From CAUZIZ01 sp965222655 (GTDB lineage: Bacteria; Acidobacteriota; UBA6911; RPQK01; JAJDTT01), in assembly GCA_965222655.1 (NCBI GenBank), contig CBDCUP010000021.1, positions 124,001 through 188,000 on the forward strand: a stretch of DNA of 64,000 nucleotides. Reading direction: 5' to 3'. Made by a program: the position numbers and the translations under genes. Below the pieces are notes generated by a model. The model worked only from the letters and a program-made list of their open reading frames with translations. It ran no database searches and had not been told where the DNA came from. Below are positions 47,932 through 57,854 of the stretch, piece by piece (within the stretch, counting starts at the first letter, position 1; every line of letters begins with the position of its first letter).

Positions 47932-49017
47932 ATGAAGCCATCCATCGTCGCCGAGCAGTGCTTGAAAGAGAGTCATCGGGTCCGTTTCGTGTCAAGCCTG
48001 CTGGCGATTTGTTGGCTGGCCGGATGTGCATCCACGCCGGAGCCGGCTTCCGGGGAACCTGAGTTCAGCGTCACCGAGAATGAGGAGGAAATCCTCATCG
48101 TCGGGGCAGCTCTCGAGGCCAAGATTCGGAAGCGTGGCTACGTCAGCGGGATCGCTGGAGGCTCGTTCCTGGACAAGAAGACTGGTTTTCGGGATGCCGG
48201 TCACGGATTGGATATCGCCGACTTCATCCTGGAACCAGGAAGTGACGAGGCGTATCGAGATCAGCTCGCCGAAGAGCTGGCTCACCGAGCCGACCCCCTC
48301 ATCCACGGAATGCGCCCCAAGCGCATCATCGAAGGTCCGCAGATTTGCACGAAGGCGCGGCAGCTGTCACCCCAGATCATCGAAGGCACGGACTTTGTAG
48401 CCGTAAAGATGGATTTCACCTACACCCTGGCGGCACCGGGGAAGAAGCCCGGGTCCAGGTGGAGTCAGACGATTGTCTTTCCGGCGGGTAAGCGCTACTT
48501 CGTGTCGAGCGATCGGATTGATTCCGTCAACAGCAGCGACTCCATGTTTCTTCGAATCGACATGCCCGGTCACATCAAACACAAAGCGGGGGACACGTTC
48601 AGTGAGATCTATCTGAGCTATTTCGGAAGGATCCCGGCAGAGGAGTTCTTCACCGACTTCGGACCCGACCAAAGGTTCAACTATCGAGCAGACCGGAACG
48701 AGTTACCGCCGAGGTTTATCAGAGCATACCGGCTGCGCGACCCCGAAACCGGGCGCCAGGGGCCCTGGTTGGCCGGAATGACGCTCGACCCGAAAGCAGT
48801 GCACGAGGCCTGGTGCCATCAACGTGGTTACGTGTGCCTGATCCACGAGTTTGGAGGCAAGCCCGTCAGGGCCGGGGAGTCCTTCGGTGCAGCCTTCGTG
48901 GTCGGGTACTTCGATTCGATTGAAGAAATGAATCGGGTCTACGATCAGTACGCAGGTCACAATGGGCTCAAGGTGGATGAGAGGGGATGGCAGCTGACGG
49001 CTCTCGCCCGGGAATGA
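47932..49017 (+). CDS. Putative lipoprotein of unknown function
   Basis: 361 residues from the ATG at 47932, after a GGGGTAG stretch. The leader ends LLAICWLAGC, a convincing lipobox, so it is probably a lipid-anchored periplasmic protein. The body is a beta-rich fold with SGIAGGSFLDKKTGFRDAGH, KMDFTYTLAAPG and RIDMPGHIKHKAGDTFSEIYLSYFG. It is reminiscent of DUF6807/aldose-epimerase-like sandwiches, but no family is asserted. The longer frame from 47596 overlaps the beta-helix gene and is rejected. Confidence 0.8.
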   Translation: MKPSIVAEQCLKESHRVRFVSSLLAICWLAGCASTPEPASGEPEFSVTENEEEILIVGAALEAKIRKRGYVSGIAGGSFLDKKTGFRDAGHGLDIADFILEPGSDEAYRDQLAEELAHRADPLIHGMRPKRIIEGPQICTKARQLSPQIIEGTDFVAVKMDFTYTLAAPGKKPGSRWSQTIVFPAGKRYFVSSDRIDSVNSSDSMFLRIDMPGHIKHKAGDTFSEIYLSYFGRIPAEEFFTDFGPDQRFNYRADRNELPPRFIRAYRLRDPETGRQGPWLAGMTLDPKAVHEAWCHQRGYVCLIHEFGGKPVRAGESFGAAFVVGYFDSIEEMNRVYDQYAGHNGLKVDERGWQLTALARE

Positions 49018-49051
49018 GCTGCGGTTTCAGCGCTATCAAGGCTGGGACTGG

Positions 49052-49136
49052 TCGTGGCTTTGGTCTCCAGGCCGAAGAGTCTTCTGGTGCCGAGCCTTTG
49101 GCGCGATACACGGCGGCCTGGAGACCGCCGCCACGC
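49052..49136. repeat. Intergenic palindromic repeat, copy C
   Basis: CGTGGCTTTGGTCTCCAGGC opens the element and CGGCGGCCTGGAGACCGCCG with CCACGCC closes it. It is the inverse of copy B over about 100 bp, with the same GGTTCGA-type flank. Confidence 0.85.
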
Positions 49137-49193
49137 CTTCGAACCAGGGTTTCCTTCTCGCATCGGGCCAGTGCTTCCGGGGGCGGGACCAAC

Positions 49194-51563
49194 ATGACGA
49201 AAAACACGACCAAAAGGTCCGATCGTTACCTAGCCGGCTACCGATCTGCGCTGTTTGTGGCTCTCTGCATTTCATTGTGGCTGAGCCCGGTTTCACCCGC
49301 CGCTGGCCTGCCCAAGACCCAGCCCCTCGAGATGACAGGCGACCTGTCTCTACAGGTGCTGGCGTCGGTCGACCGATTCCTGCTGCGAGAGATCGCCAAG
49401 TCCCCAGAGCTGAGAAGAAAGCGCTGGAGTTGGGACTATTCGTCGCGGAAAGCATATTCGAGCTCCATCGAGAAGAACCGGGACCGTTTTCGACTCCGGA
49501 TTGGAGTCGTGGAGGAGAGGCTTCCGGTCGAGGACTTGAAGCTGGTTTCCACACTGACTAGTGGACCGTTGGTCGCCGAGAGCAAGGCTTTCCGTGTCTT
49601 TGCCGTCGAGTGGCCGGTTTTCGAAGGGGTGGACGCCGAAGGATTGCTGTTGGAGCCCTCCGGAGTGGCAAAGGCCCAGGTAGTGGTTGTGGCCGACGCC
49701 GATTGGACCCCGGAGATGGTGGCCGGTCTGGTTCCAGACGTCCCGCTACAACAACAGATCGGCCGGCTCCTGGCGGAAGCGGGTTGCCGGGTTCTGGTGC
49801 CGACGCTGATCAACCGTAAGAATACCTGGTCGGGGAATCCCAGGATTCGAATGACCAATCAGACGCATCGCGAATTCATCTATCGGCAGGCCTACTTCAT
49901 GGGACGGCATCTGATCGGTTACGAGGTACAGAAGGTCCTGGCCGCCGTGGACTACTTCAGCCGAGGCAAGACATCCCTGGGCGAAGCAGCCTTAGCGATT
50001 GGCGTTGCCGGACATGGGGAAGGGGGCCTGGTTGCCCTTTACAGCGCGGCAGTTGACGAACGAATCCAGGCTACGCTCGTCAGCGGCTACTTCCAGCAGC
50101 GAGAACGCGTCTGGGAGGAGCCCGTTTACCGCAATGTCTGGGGGCTGCTGGACGAGTTCGGCGACGCCGAGATTGCCAGTCTGATCGCGCCCCGTGCCCT
50201 GGTTGTCGAGGCCTGCCAGGGGCCGGAGACTACCGGGCCTCCGCCTCCTCGTGATGGCCGGATGGACGCCGCCTCCGGCAAGCTGCAGACTCCTGCACTC
50301 TCCAGTGTCCAGGCTGAGTTCCGGCGGTCTCAAGATCACTACCGCAAGCTCGGACTCGGGAGGAAACTCAAACTCGTGGTTAGTGGGTCTGGAGAAGGAC
50401 CTCCCTTTACTCCTGATGCAGTTCAAGAGCTCTTGGCAGCCCTCGACGGCGGGCCCGGCCTCCCCCAGGGAAAGGCCGACTGGCAAGCACTGCAGGACCC
50501 TCGACCCGGCTTTGATCCGGCGACACGCATGAAGCGCCAGTACCAGCAACTGGTCGACCACTCACAGAAACTGATGAGGCTCAGTCCGTTTCCCCGCACT
50601 CGATTCTGGTCGAAAGCCGATTCCTCTTCCTTGAGCCAGTGGCGCCAGACTACTGTCTCCTACCGGGACTACTTGTGGCACGAAATCGTGGGCTGGCTGC
50701 CCCTAGCCAGCCTGGAACCGAATCCGCGGACTCGAGAGATCTACGATACGGTCGGCTGGAAAGGCTACGAGGTAGTGCTCGACACCTTGCCCGGGGTTTT
50801 CAGCTACGGCGTGCTGCTGGTGCCCAGGAATCTGAAGCCGGGAGAAAGACGACCGGTGGTGGTTGCCCAGCACGGCCGGGCCGGCAGACCTCAGGATGTT
50901 TGTGATCCTGAAAAAGAAGGGGGTCCCTACCATGCTTTCGCTGCCAAGCTGGCAGATCGGGGCTTTGTGGTCTACGCGCCGCAGAATCTGTACATCGGTG
51001 AAGAAACGTACCGCATGGTGCAGCGCAAAGCGAATCCTCTCAAGCTGACCTTTTTCGCTCCCATGGTTCGCCAGCACCAGCAGGCCTTGAAATGGCTCTC
51101 CAATCTCCCTTTTGTGGATGCCGATCGAATCGGCTTCTATGGTCTCTCCTACGGGGGTAAGTCAGCCATGTTGATCCCGGCGGTGCTGGAGGGCTACGCG
51201 CTTTCCATCTGTTCGGGAGACTTCAATGAAGAAGTCTGGAAGCACGTCAGTATCGATGCCCCTTACAGCTTCATGCTCACCAAGGAACACGAGCACAGTG
51301 AGTTCGACTTTGGCGAAAAGTTCAACTACGCGGAAATAGCCGGCCTCATCGCACCCAGACCCTTCATGGTGGAGCGGGGGCATCGAGACGGTGTGGGTGT
51401 TGATGAGTGGGTCGCTTACGAGTACGCGAAGGTACGCCGGCTCTACGTGGATCTGGGGATCGGCGACCGAACCCGAATCGAGTATTTCGACGGCCCCCAC
51501 GAAATCAACGGTAAGGGAACCTTCGAGTTCCTGCACCAGCACCTGGATTGGCCGGAGCAGTAG
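49194..51563 (+). CDS. Secreted two-domain alpha/beta hydrolase (acetyl-esterase/dienelactone-hydrolase type)
   Basis: 789 residues from the ATG at 49194; the longer frame from 48987 runs through an intergenic palindrome and is rejected. The N-terminus has a hydrophobic leader (ALFVALCISLWLSPVSPAAG). The first half is a hydrolase fold with a degenerate nucleophile elbow (AIGVAGHGEGGLVALYSAAV). The second half has the canonical elbow RIGFYGLSYGGKSAML with Ser at residue 652, and FDGPHEINGKGTF as a probable His motif. Related proteins are acetylxylan esterases and cephalosporin-C deacetylase-like enzymes. A deacetylase working with the neighbouring beta-helix protein is a reasonable inference. 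Confidence 0.85.
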   Translation: MTKNTTKRSDRYLAGYRSALFVALCISLWLSPVSPAAGLPKTQPLEMTGDLSLQVLASVDRFLLREIAKSPELRRKRWSWDYSSRKAYSSSIEKNRDRFRLRIGVVEERLPVEDLKLVSTLTSGPLVAESKAFRVFAVEWPVFEGVDAEGLLLEPSGVAKAQVVVVADADWTPEMVAGLVPDVPLQQQIGRLLAEAGCRVLVPTLINRKNTWSGNPRIRMTNQTHREFIYRQAYFMGRHLIGYEVQKVLAAVDYFSRGKTSLGEAALAIGVAGHGEGGLVALYSAAVDERIQATLVSGYFQQRERVWEEPVYRNVWGLLDEFGDAEIASLIAPRALVVEACQGPETTGPPPPRDGRMDAASGKLQTPALSSVQAEFRRSQDHYRKLGLGRKLKLVVSGSGEGPPFTPDAVQELLAALDGGPGLPQGKADWQALQDPRPGFDPATRMKRQYQQLVDHSQKLMRLSPFPRTRFWSKADSSSLSQWRQTTVSYRDYLWHEIVGWLPLASLEPNPRTREIYDTVGWKGYEVVLDTLPGVFSYGVLLVPRNLKPGERRPVVVAQHGRAGRPQDVCDPEKEGGPYHAFAAKLADRGFVVYAPQNLYIGEETYRMVQRKANPLKLTFFAPMVRQHQQALKWLSNLPFVDADRIGFYGLSYGGKSAMLIPAVLEGYALSICSGDFNEEVWKHVSIDAPYSFMLTKEHEHSEFDFGEKFNYAEIAGLIAPRPFMVERGHRDGVGVDEWVAYEYAKVRRLYVDLGIGDRTRIEYFDGPHEINGKGTFEFLHQHLDWPEQ

Positions 51564-51610
51564 CGAATTGAGACTTTGACCTGGAACTTCAATATGCCTG
51601 TGCCAGTGAA

Positions 51611-51690
51611 ACGTGGCTTCGGTCTCCAGGCCGAAGTTCTTTTGTCGAGCCTCTGGCTCGACCTACGGCGGCCCGGAGGCCACCGCCACG
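51611..51690. repeat. Intergenic palindromic repeat, copy D
   Basis: ACGTGGCTTCGGTCTCCAGG opens it, and CGGCGGCCCGGAGGCCACCG with CCACGT closes it; CGAGCCTCTGGCTCG sits in the middle. Same family as copies A, B and C. Confidence 0.85.
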
Positions 51691-51718
51691 TCCTGGCGAT
51701 CAGTGGTGTCACCAGACC

Positions 51719-54700
51719 ATGCTAGGAGATTTCTTGCGAGTCCTCGGCTCTCTACTCTTTTTACTCGGCGTAGCCCTGGGGGCATCGGAACCCGACCAAG
51801 ACAGGGTGGATTTTCAGCGCTAGATTCGGCCGATTCTTGCCGATGCCTGTTTTCAGTGTCACGGTCCCGATGCGGAGGCGCGCATGGCCGGACTGCGACT
51901 CGATCTCCGCGAGACCGTGTTCCAACCTCGGACCTCCGGTGTCCCGATCGTTCCGGGAGACTCGAAGAGCAGCCAGATCTATCAGCGGATCACCGAGGAG
52001 GATGCTTCGCGGCGCATGCCGCCGAAATACTCACACAAGGAGCTGCGTGCCGAGCAGATCGATCTGATTCGTCGCTGGATCGAGCAGGGGGCCTCCTGGG
52101 AGGAGCATTGGGCCTTCACACCACCGGTGCGTCCCGAGCCGCCTTCGGTCGAGAGGACAGAGTGGGTTCGAAACCCGATTGACCGCTTCATCCTGGCACG
52201 TCTGGAGGCTGAGGGACTGGAGCCGGAGGCCGAAGCCGATCGACGGACACTGGCCCGGCGTCTCTCGCTGGACATCACGGGCTTGCCCCCCTTACCCGCG
52301 CAGGTGGAGGCCTTTGTGGCCGACGGCTCAGAGGCTGCTTACAACGATCTAGTAAACCGGCTCATGAGCTCAACAGCCTATGGCGAGCACCGGGCTCGGT
52401 ATTGGCTTGACGCCGCCCGCTACGCCGATACGCACGGTCTTCACGTCGACAACTATCGCGAAATGTGGCCCTATCGCGACTGGGTCATCGAGGCGTTCAA
52501 CCGAAACCTCTCCTTCGACCAGTTCACGATCGAGCAGATCGCGGGTGACCTGCTGCCGAACCCGACCGAGGACCAGGTCATCGCCACCGGTTTCCACCGG
52601 TGCAATATCACCACCAATGAGGCAGGAGTGATCGACGACGAGGTCCGGGTCATGAATGCCAAGGATCGGGTCGACACGACCGGGACGGTTTGGCTGGGCC
52701 TCACGGTGGGCTGTGCCACCTGCCACGATCACAAGTTCGATCCTATCACTCAGAGAGACTTCTACTCCCTGGCCGCGTTCTTTGAGAACACCACTCAGAA
52801 GCCACGAGACGGGGACATCTTCGATACGCCTCCCTTCGTTATTGTGACGGCCAAAAGCGACCGAAAGCGCTGGAAGGAGTTGGGGGAAGCCGTAGCGGCG
52901 GCGCGTCGGCGAGTTGTCGACAGGGCGGCCGAGGCCGCAGGCGACTTCGAAGAATGGTTGAGGCTGAGCCCGCCACGGTCCGGTGTCATCGATCGCTTCG
53001 ACGGGTCCGAGATCTTCTCGCTTCATTTGCGCCCTTCTACTCCGGAGGTTCAACTGGGTGCGGAAACGGTTCCTCTTTCGCTGCTCCCTGGTGCCTCGGT
53101 CACGGTGCAGGGAGAGCGTCCCACTTTAGATCTGGCCGAGAAAGCGTTCCTGGAGATTCCGGGCTTTTCAGGTTTGTCGGTCGACAAGCCCTTTAGCATC
53201 TCGTCGGAGGTCCGTCTGCGTCAGGACCACACGAGCGGCGTCATCGCGAGTCAGATCGATCCCGAAGAGGCTCGGGGTTGGGTCTTCGGGCTGAACGACG
53301 GGCAGCCCCGGATATCCTTCGGCAAGCGGATCGGGATATCGATCGGTCGCGCTGGTATCGGAGACCAGAAGATGCAGCCGGATCAATGGCACCACATCAC
53401 CGCGACCTACGATGGCTTCCGGCAGCGCTCGGGTTTCACGCTCTACCTGGATGGACAAATTCTGCCTGCCAAGGGCTTCGGGAAGGCGATTCGGATGCTA
53501 CGTGGATCCATCCAGTCAGAGGGTCCCGTGCCGCTTGGAACTCGTAATAAAGAAGGCGGTAAGAACGCCGGCCATTTGAACGGAGCCATCCGTGACTTGC
53601 GGATCTTCAATCGTGCCTTGACGGAGTCCGAGGTCCAACTGCTGGCACTTTGGAGCGCGGTCGGCAGCAGCGGGGGAAAGACGGTCGCCGATCTTTCCGA
53701 AGAAGAACGAGAGGCTCTCAGGATGCACTATCTGGTGCGCCTGGACGCGGGCTACAAGGATGTAGCCCGCGAGCTGCAGACATTGCAGGATGAGCGAAGG
53801 GCAATTCTTCGCCGCAGTGCGGTGACTCATGTGCAGCAGGAGAAGCAGGACTCGGAACCGACGGCGCAGATTCTCTTTCGGGGAATGTATGACCAGCCGC
53901 GGCAGCAGGTTTCTCCTTCTCCGCCCGCGATGCTCCCGCCGATGCCTGATTCGTCCCCCGCAATCGGCTCGGCCTGGCCAGGTGGCTAGTGGACGATTCG
54001 AACCCGCTTACGAGTCGGGTGGCGGTAAACCGCTTTTGGCAAGAAGTTTTCGGGACCGGTTTGGTGAAGACCGCCGGCGACTTCGGTTCTCAGGGAGAGG
54101 CCCCGTCCCATCCCGAGTTGCTGGATTGGATGGCGGTCGAATTCCGCGACTCGGGCTGGGACGTCAAACATCTATTCCAGTTGATGTTGGGTTCGGCCGC
54201 CTACAGGCAGTCGGCACACCGGACTGAAGCGAAGCTGAAGCTGGATCCTGACAACCGGCTCCTGTCCCGCGGCCCTCGATTTCGTCTGGATGGGGAGGTA
54301 GTGCGCGACTACGCACTTGCTGCCAGTGGCTTGTTGGTGTCCCGAGTTGGTGGACCCAGTGTGATGCCCTTCAGCCCGAGAGCGTCTGGGAAACCGTTGC
54401 GATGCTCAGCAGCAATACCCGGTTCTACCAGCAGGACTCGGGCGAGAATCTCTATCGCAGGAGTCTCTACACCTTTTGGAAACGGGCCGCGCCGCCTCCG
54501 AGCATGACGATTTTCAACGGGCCCAGCCGTGAGGCGTGCAGTGTCCAGCGCGAGCGCACCAATACCCCGTTACAGGCTCTAGTGACGATGAACGGGCCCC
54601 AGTTCTTCGAGGCCGCCCGCCATCTCGCCCAGCGGGCGATTCATTCGGCACCTGGTCTGGAGGAGCGCCTGGAATTCATGGCTTCCCATCTTCTCGCCCG

Positions 54701-54905
54701 CCCCCTGCAGGCCAGGGAGCAGGAAATTCTGGAGCGCGCCTATCGTAGACATTCAGGCTTCTACCAGGAGCATCCGGATCAGGTGGCAGGCGCCCTTGCC
54801 GTGGGTGATTCCGAGCCTGACTTGAGCCTCCCCAAGCTCGAGTTCGTCGCCCTGACCCTGGTTGCCAACCAGCTCATGAATCTTGACGAGGTGTTGAACA
54901 AATGA
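51719..54905 (+). pseudogene. PSCyt1/DUF1549/LamG/DUF1553 protein with a nonsense codon and two frameshifts
   Basis: From the ATG at 51719 (LGSLLFLLGVALGA leader) the frame meets TAG at 51821-51823, inside VDFQR*IRPILADACFQCHGPDAEAR, just before the CFQCH heme motif. It then runs open with DUF1549 (IDRFILARLEAEGLEPE, CATCHDHK) and a LamG-like insert (FSISSEVRLRQDH...GRAGIGDQKMQPDQWHHITATYDG). At a C5 run near 53955 it shifts to LGLARWLVDDSNPLTSRVAVNRFW, and near 54375 it shifts again to PESVWETVAMLSSNTRFYQ, ending at 54905. It was about 1060 residues when intact. The remaining pieces are still highly conserved, so the decay is recent or partly due to sequencing error. Confidence 0.88.
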
Positions 54906-55027
54906 GTAGCAGAAGGATCTCAGCATCTGGTCTTTCCGAGGAAGTGATTCGAGTAGAAACGCGGCGCCAATTCTTTGCTCGTGTTAGTCGATTCACTGGT
55001 CAGGGCAAGGTCCTGCAGGTTAGATAG
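54902..55027 (+). pseudogene. DUF1501 N-terminal remnant (41 codons)
   Basis: The ATG overlaps the stop of the DUF1553 gene (ATGA), exactly as in intact operons. SSRRISASGLSEEVIRVETRRQFFARVSRF is typical of the RR-containing leader region of DUF1501 proteins. It then ends at a stop after LQVR. Everything after the leader is gone; the IS91-family element lies 218 bp downstream. The stretch to 55245 holds a TCCGATT/AATCGGA hairpin at about 55210-55230 and no other gene. Confidence 0.65.
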
Positions 55028-55245
55028 AAAGGGCCGCCCTCAGAGGCGCCACGCTGCCTGATTAGTCGGACTACCCAGGTTTCCGGAGCTGGTAGCTGCT
55101 TGGGATTGACTCTCAAGGCAGATAGCGAGGAAATCTACCTTGCAGAAATCAAATTCTGTGCTCGGTTATCTCGATTCGGAAAGCAGCGTGGAGGAGGCGG
55201 AAGCGGTCGTCCGATTGCGATGAAATCGGACCGCTGTCTTTAGAG

Positions 55246-56723
55246 TAGGCACTACGTGCCGACGGCCCCTGGCCGTAAAAGGTAGTTTTGGGACGTGGCA
55301 GCCGAGGACGGAAAGGGAGGCTACTTGACACGCTTGCTGGTGGAGAGGAGCATCGCTGCCCATGAGCCGGTGGGGCGGTCCGATCGCCATCGCGGAGATC
55401 CTCTTGACGAGCAACAACTTCCAGCGCTACATCGCCTGGAAAGGGGGACAGGTGCGGCGGGCAGTCCACCACCATGTCTCCCGGATGCTGTCGTGCCGGA
55501 CCGCGAAACTGGGGCTGCATTTGTTTGGGTGCTCCAACTGTCCTACCGTCAAGGTCGTACCCCACAGCTGCAAATCGGTCTTCTGTTCCAGCTGCGGGAA
55601 GGTCCGCACCGACCAGTGGTGCGACGAGCTCCTCTCGGATCTCCTGGAGGTGCCCTATCGGCACTTGGTCTTCACCCTGCCGTGGGAGCTGCGGCTGGTG
55701 ATCCAGGACAACCGTCGGGTCCTGCTCAACGTGTTGTTTCGAGCCGCCGCGGATGCTGTCTTGAGTCTCAGCGGGCAGGGACCCACCCCACGAGGGCGCA
55801 AGAGCCAGCCCTGGCTGGCGGCCAGACGTCCAAGCCGGCGCTACTTGCCAGGCCTGATCATCGTCTTGCACACCTTCGGGTCCGACCTCAAATGGAACCC
55901 CCATCTCCATATGATCGTCACCGCCGGAGGGCTCAACGGCGCCGGCGATCGCTGGCAGGCCGCCCCCCAACGCTATCTCGTCCCGGCCCCCCTGCTGGCT
56001 ACGGAGTGGAAGTTGAACGTCCTCCACGGAGTGCGCCGCGCTCACCAGTCCCAGCCCCTGGTGCGTCGCCGGCTTCGAAGCGACCCCCGACGCCGGATCG
56101 AGGTGGACAAGCTCTTGGGGCACATTCGCAAGAAGCGCTGGCATATCCTCATCGGTCCGTCGTTGAAAAGTGCCGACCAAGCCGTCCGTTACGCCTGCCG
56201 TTATACCAAGCGGCCCGTGATTGCCGAAGGGCGCATTATCAAGTTCGCTCAGGGCCACGTGACCTTTCGTTTCAAGGACTATCATCAGGACCGGAAGATC
56301 CGAGTCCGAAAACTCCCCGTGTTGACCTTCATTGACCGTTTGGTTCAACACCTGCCGGAGGTCGGGTTTCGACAAGTCCGTCACTATGGGTTATTCTCGA
56401 ACATCAAACGCACCAAGCTCCTGAAGAGGGCTCGTCAACTTTTAGCCCAGAGGAAAAAACGCCGTTCCAAGCCCCAGACGTGGGAGCAGAGGCGCCAGGC
56501 AGCGGGGGACAGGAAGCCTCTTTCTTGCCCGCGATGTGGCCATCCGATGGAGCTTTGGTGCCTTTTATTCGGACCACCCCGTATGATCGCGCAACTGCTT
56601 GGGATCGAACCACAGACAAAGGTCCCTCCCAATCTCTTGCTGACTCGATCACAGGTCTTAGCTGTCATGATTTGACTATTACAGCTCGCTTCGCTTCGCT
56701 ATCGAAATTCCGAGACTGTTAAG
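55246..56723 (+). mobile_element. IS91-family insertion sequence
   Basis: The left end TAGGCACTACGTGCC forms a small hairpin, followed by ACGGCCCCTGGCCGT, a second hairpin. The right end is AAATTCCGAGACTGTTAAG. There is no long terminal inverted repeat, as expected of rolling-circle HUH elements. The right flank TTAAG matches the sites beside the 111-bp derivatives; the left flank reads TTTAGAG, a diverged form. Confidence 0.85.
55362..56675 (+). CDS. IS91-family HUH transposase
   Basis: 437 residues. The N-terminal zinc-binding region has CRTAKLGLHLFGCSNC and CKSVFCSSCGK. The HUH motif is in NPHLHMIVTAGG, and the catalytic tyrosine pair is in RYACRYTKRP (two Tyr four residues apart), as in IS91/IS801 Y2 transposases. 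A second zinc-ribbon-like CPRCGHPMELW is at the C-terminus. It nicks and joins single-stranded ends for rolling-circle transposition. The frame is intact, so it could mobilise the two short derivatives in trans. Confidence 0.92.
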   Translation: MSRWGGPIAIAEILLTSNNFQRYIAWKGGQVRRAVHHHVSRMLSCRTAKLGLHLFGCSNCPTVKVVPHSCKSVFCSSCGKVRTDQWCDELLSDLLEVPYRHLVFTLPWELRLVIQDNRRVLLNVLFRAAADAVLSLSGQGPTPRGRKSQPWLAARRPSRRYLPGLIIVLHTFGSDLKWNPHLHMIVTAGGLNGAGDRWQAAPQRYLVPAPLLATEWKLNVLHGVRRAHQSQPLVRRRLRSDPRRRIEVDKLLGHIRKKRWHILIGPSLKSADQAVRYACRYTKRPVIAEGRIIKFAQGHVTFRFKDYHQDRKIRVRKLPVLTFIDRLVQHLPEVGFRQVRHYGLFSNIKRTKLLKRARQLLAQRKKRRSKPQTWEQRRQAAGDRKPLSCPRCGHPMELWCLLFGPPRMIAQLLGIEPQTKVPPNLLLTRSQVLAVMI

Positions 56724-56745
56724 GTCGGATGCCGTCTATTGCAAC

Positions 56746-57318
56746 TCAACTTGCTTTACGAGCCTCGATCCCTGCGAACAACAGCTCGTCGATCTGACCG
56801 TGCTTGAAATCGGCTGACTTGACCACTATATCGGGTGCACGTCTGTCTCTTAATGCAAAGGCCGGTGTCTGCTGGTAGCTCCGAATCACGGTCTTGGTGC
56901 TGACCGCATCCGCTACGCCAGCCGTCACCTGGGTGCGCACGCGGTCCGCCGGTGCTCTGACCGCCTTCGATCGCATGGAAATGACCGGCGTCTTCCCCTC
57001 GGTTTGCCCGAACTCTGGAGGAACCGGGAGTACGCGGACGGAGACGAATCGGCGGCGGCGCGGTCGCTGAGACGTCTTTCCGAAGACAAACTCGTGCAGC
57101 CCTTCCTCGGCGCTTAGGATGCCGTATGCGGCCTGTCCCGTCACCTCCAAGACCACCTCACGCGTCAGTCCCACTCGCCCACTCTTCTCACCGTTGCGAC
57201 TCTCCTCACGAATCGTCCGGACCTCATACCCTTTACGTTCCGCCCAACTGGCGTAGCATTGCCCCAGCTTGACAACCAGATCCGACTCCGCTAAATCGTC
57301 GACCAGCCGGATCGCCAC
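56746..57318 (-). pseudogene. Release-factor-like (PCRF-type) protein, N-terminally truncated
   Basis: 190 codons from a GTG at 57318. ASWAERKGYEVRTI, VLEVTGQAAYGILSAEEGLHEFVFGK and VSVRVLPVPP resemble the PCRF domain of peptide chain release factors. The tail (STKTVIRSYQQTPAFALRDRR...DELLFAGIEA) resembles the end of such proteins. No GGQ motif is present. The open frame begins abruptly with PENRRDALVAIRLVDD after a stop, which suggests loss of an N-terminal part by fusion to the truncated gene at 57343. Family assignment is tentative. Confidence 0.5.
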
Positions 57319-57342
57319 CAGAGCGTCCCGGCGGTTCTCCGG

Positions 57343-57654
57343 TCAAGGGAGGAGAGATCCCAGGGGCATCCGATAGCCCTTCCGATCGCTGATTATCCTC
57401 TGGACAAGGGTACTACCGCCACTGTCACCCAGGATGATGCTAGGCCCGGAATAGCCGCCTTCCCGCACCGACTTCCGAGTATCGAGACGCAAGCCACTCA
57501 GCTGCTGAGCGGGACCATGACAGCGAACACAATGAACGTTGAGGATACTCGCCGCTATGTGGCTGGAATCTGCCTGTTCCTCAACCGAAGTCGCTGATGC
57601 CACGCTGCCAAGCCCGGGACCCAGCAGCAGCCCAAGCAAGAGGAAGCGTGACAT
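57343..57654 (-). pseudogene. PSCyt1 fragment (N-terminus of a DUF1549/DUF1553 protein)
   Basis: 103 codons from the ATG at 57654: a signal peptide (RFLLLGLLLGPGLGSVASA) and one cytochrome-like domain with CVRCH, LSGLRLDTRKSVREGGYSG and RMPLG. The frame ends at LLP where intact proteins continue into DUF1549. This is the fourth locus of this family in the window, and the breakpoint (about 57345) abuts the truncated release-factor-like gene. Confidence 0.8.
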
Positions 57655-57854
57655 TCCTCATGCCAACTTTCGGCCTCTGGAGTTGCGATGACTGAATGGT
57701 CGATACCCTACCAGCCCTCTAACTTCGTGTCAATGAATCTCTTATCGTCTGTCATCGTCGGGTGTGCGACAGAAGAGTCACAGTTATTGTGGGGGCCTGT
57801 GGACATGACCTACATCGTAGGGCCAACCCGTCCTGGGAGATGATGTCGGAAGGC

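Noticed and set aside
48987..49193. Upstream extension of the two-domain esterase
   Set aside because: It reads through intergenic palindrome copy C; the signal peptide begins after 49194.
55149..56384. 411-codon minus-strand frame over the IS91 transposase
   Set aside because: Shadow of the HUH transposase; no motif.
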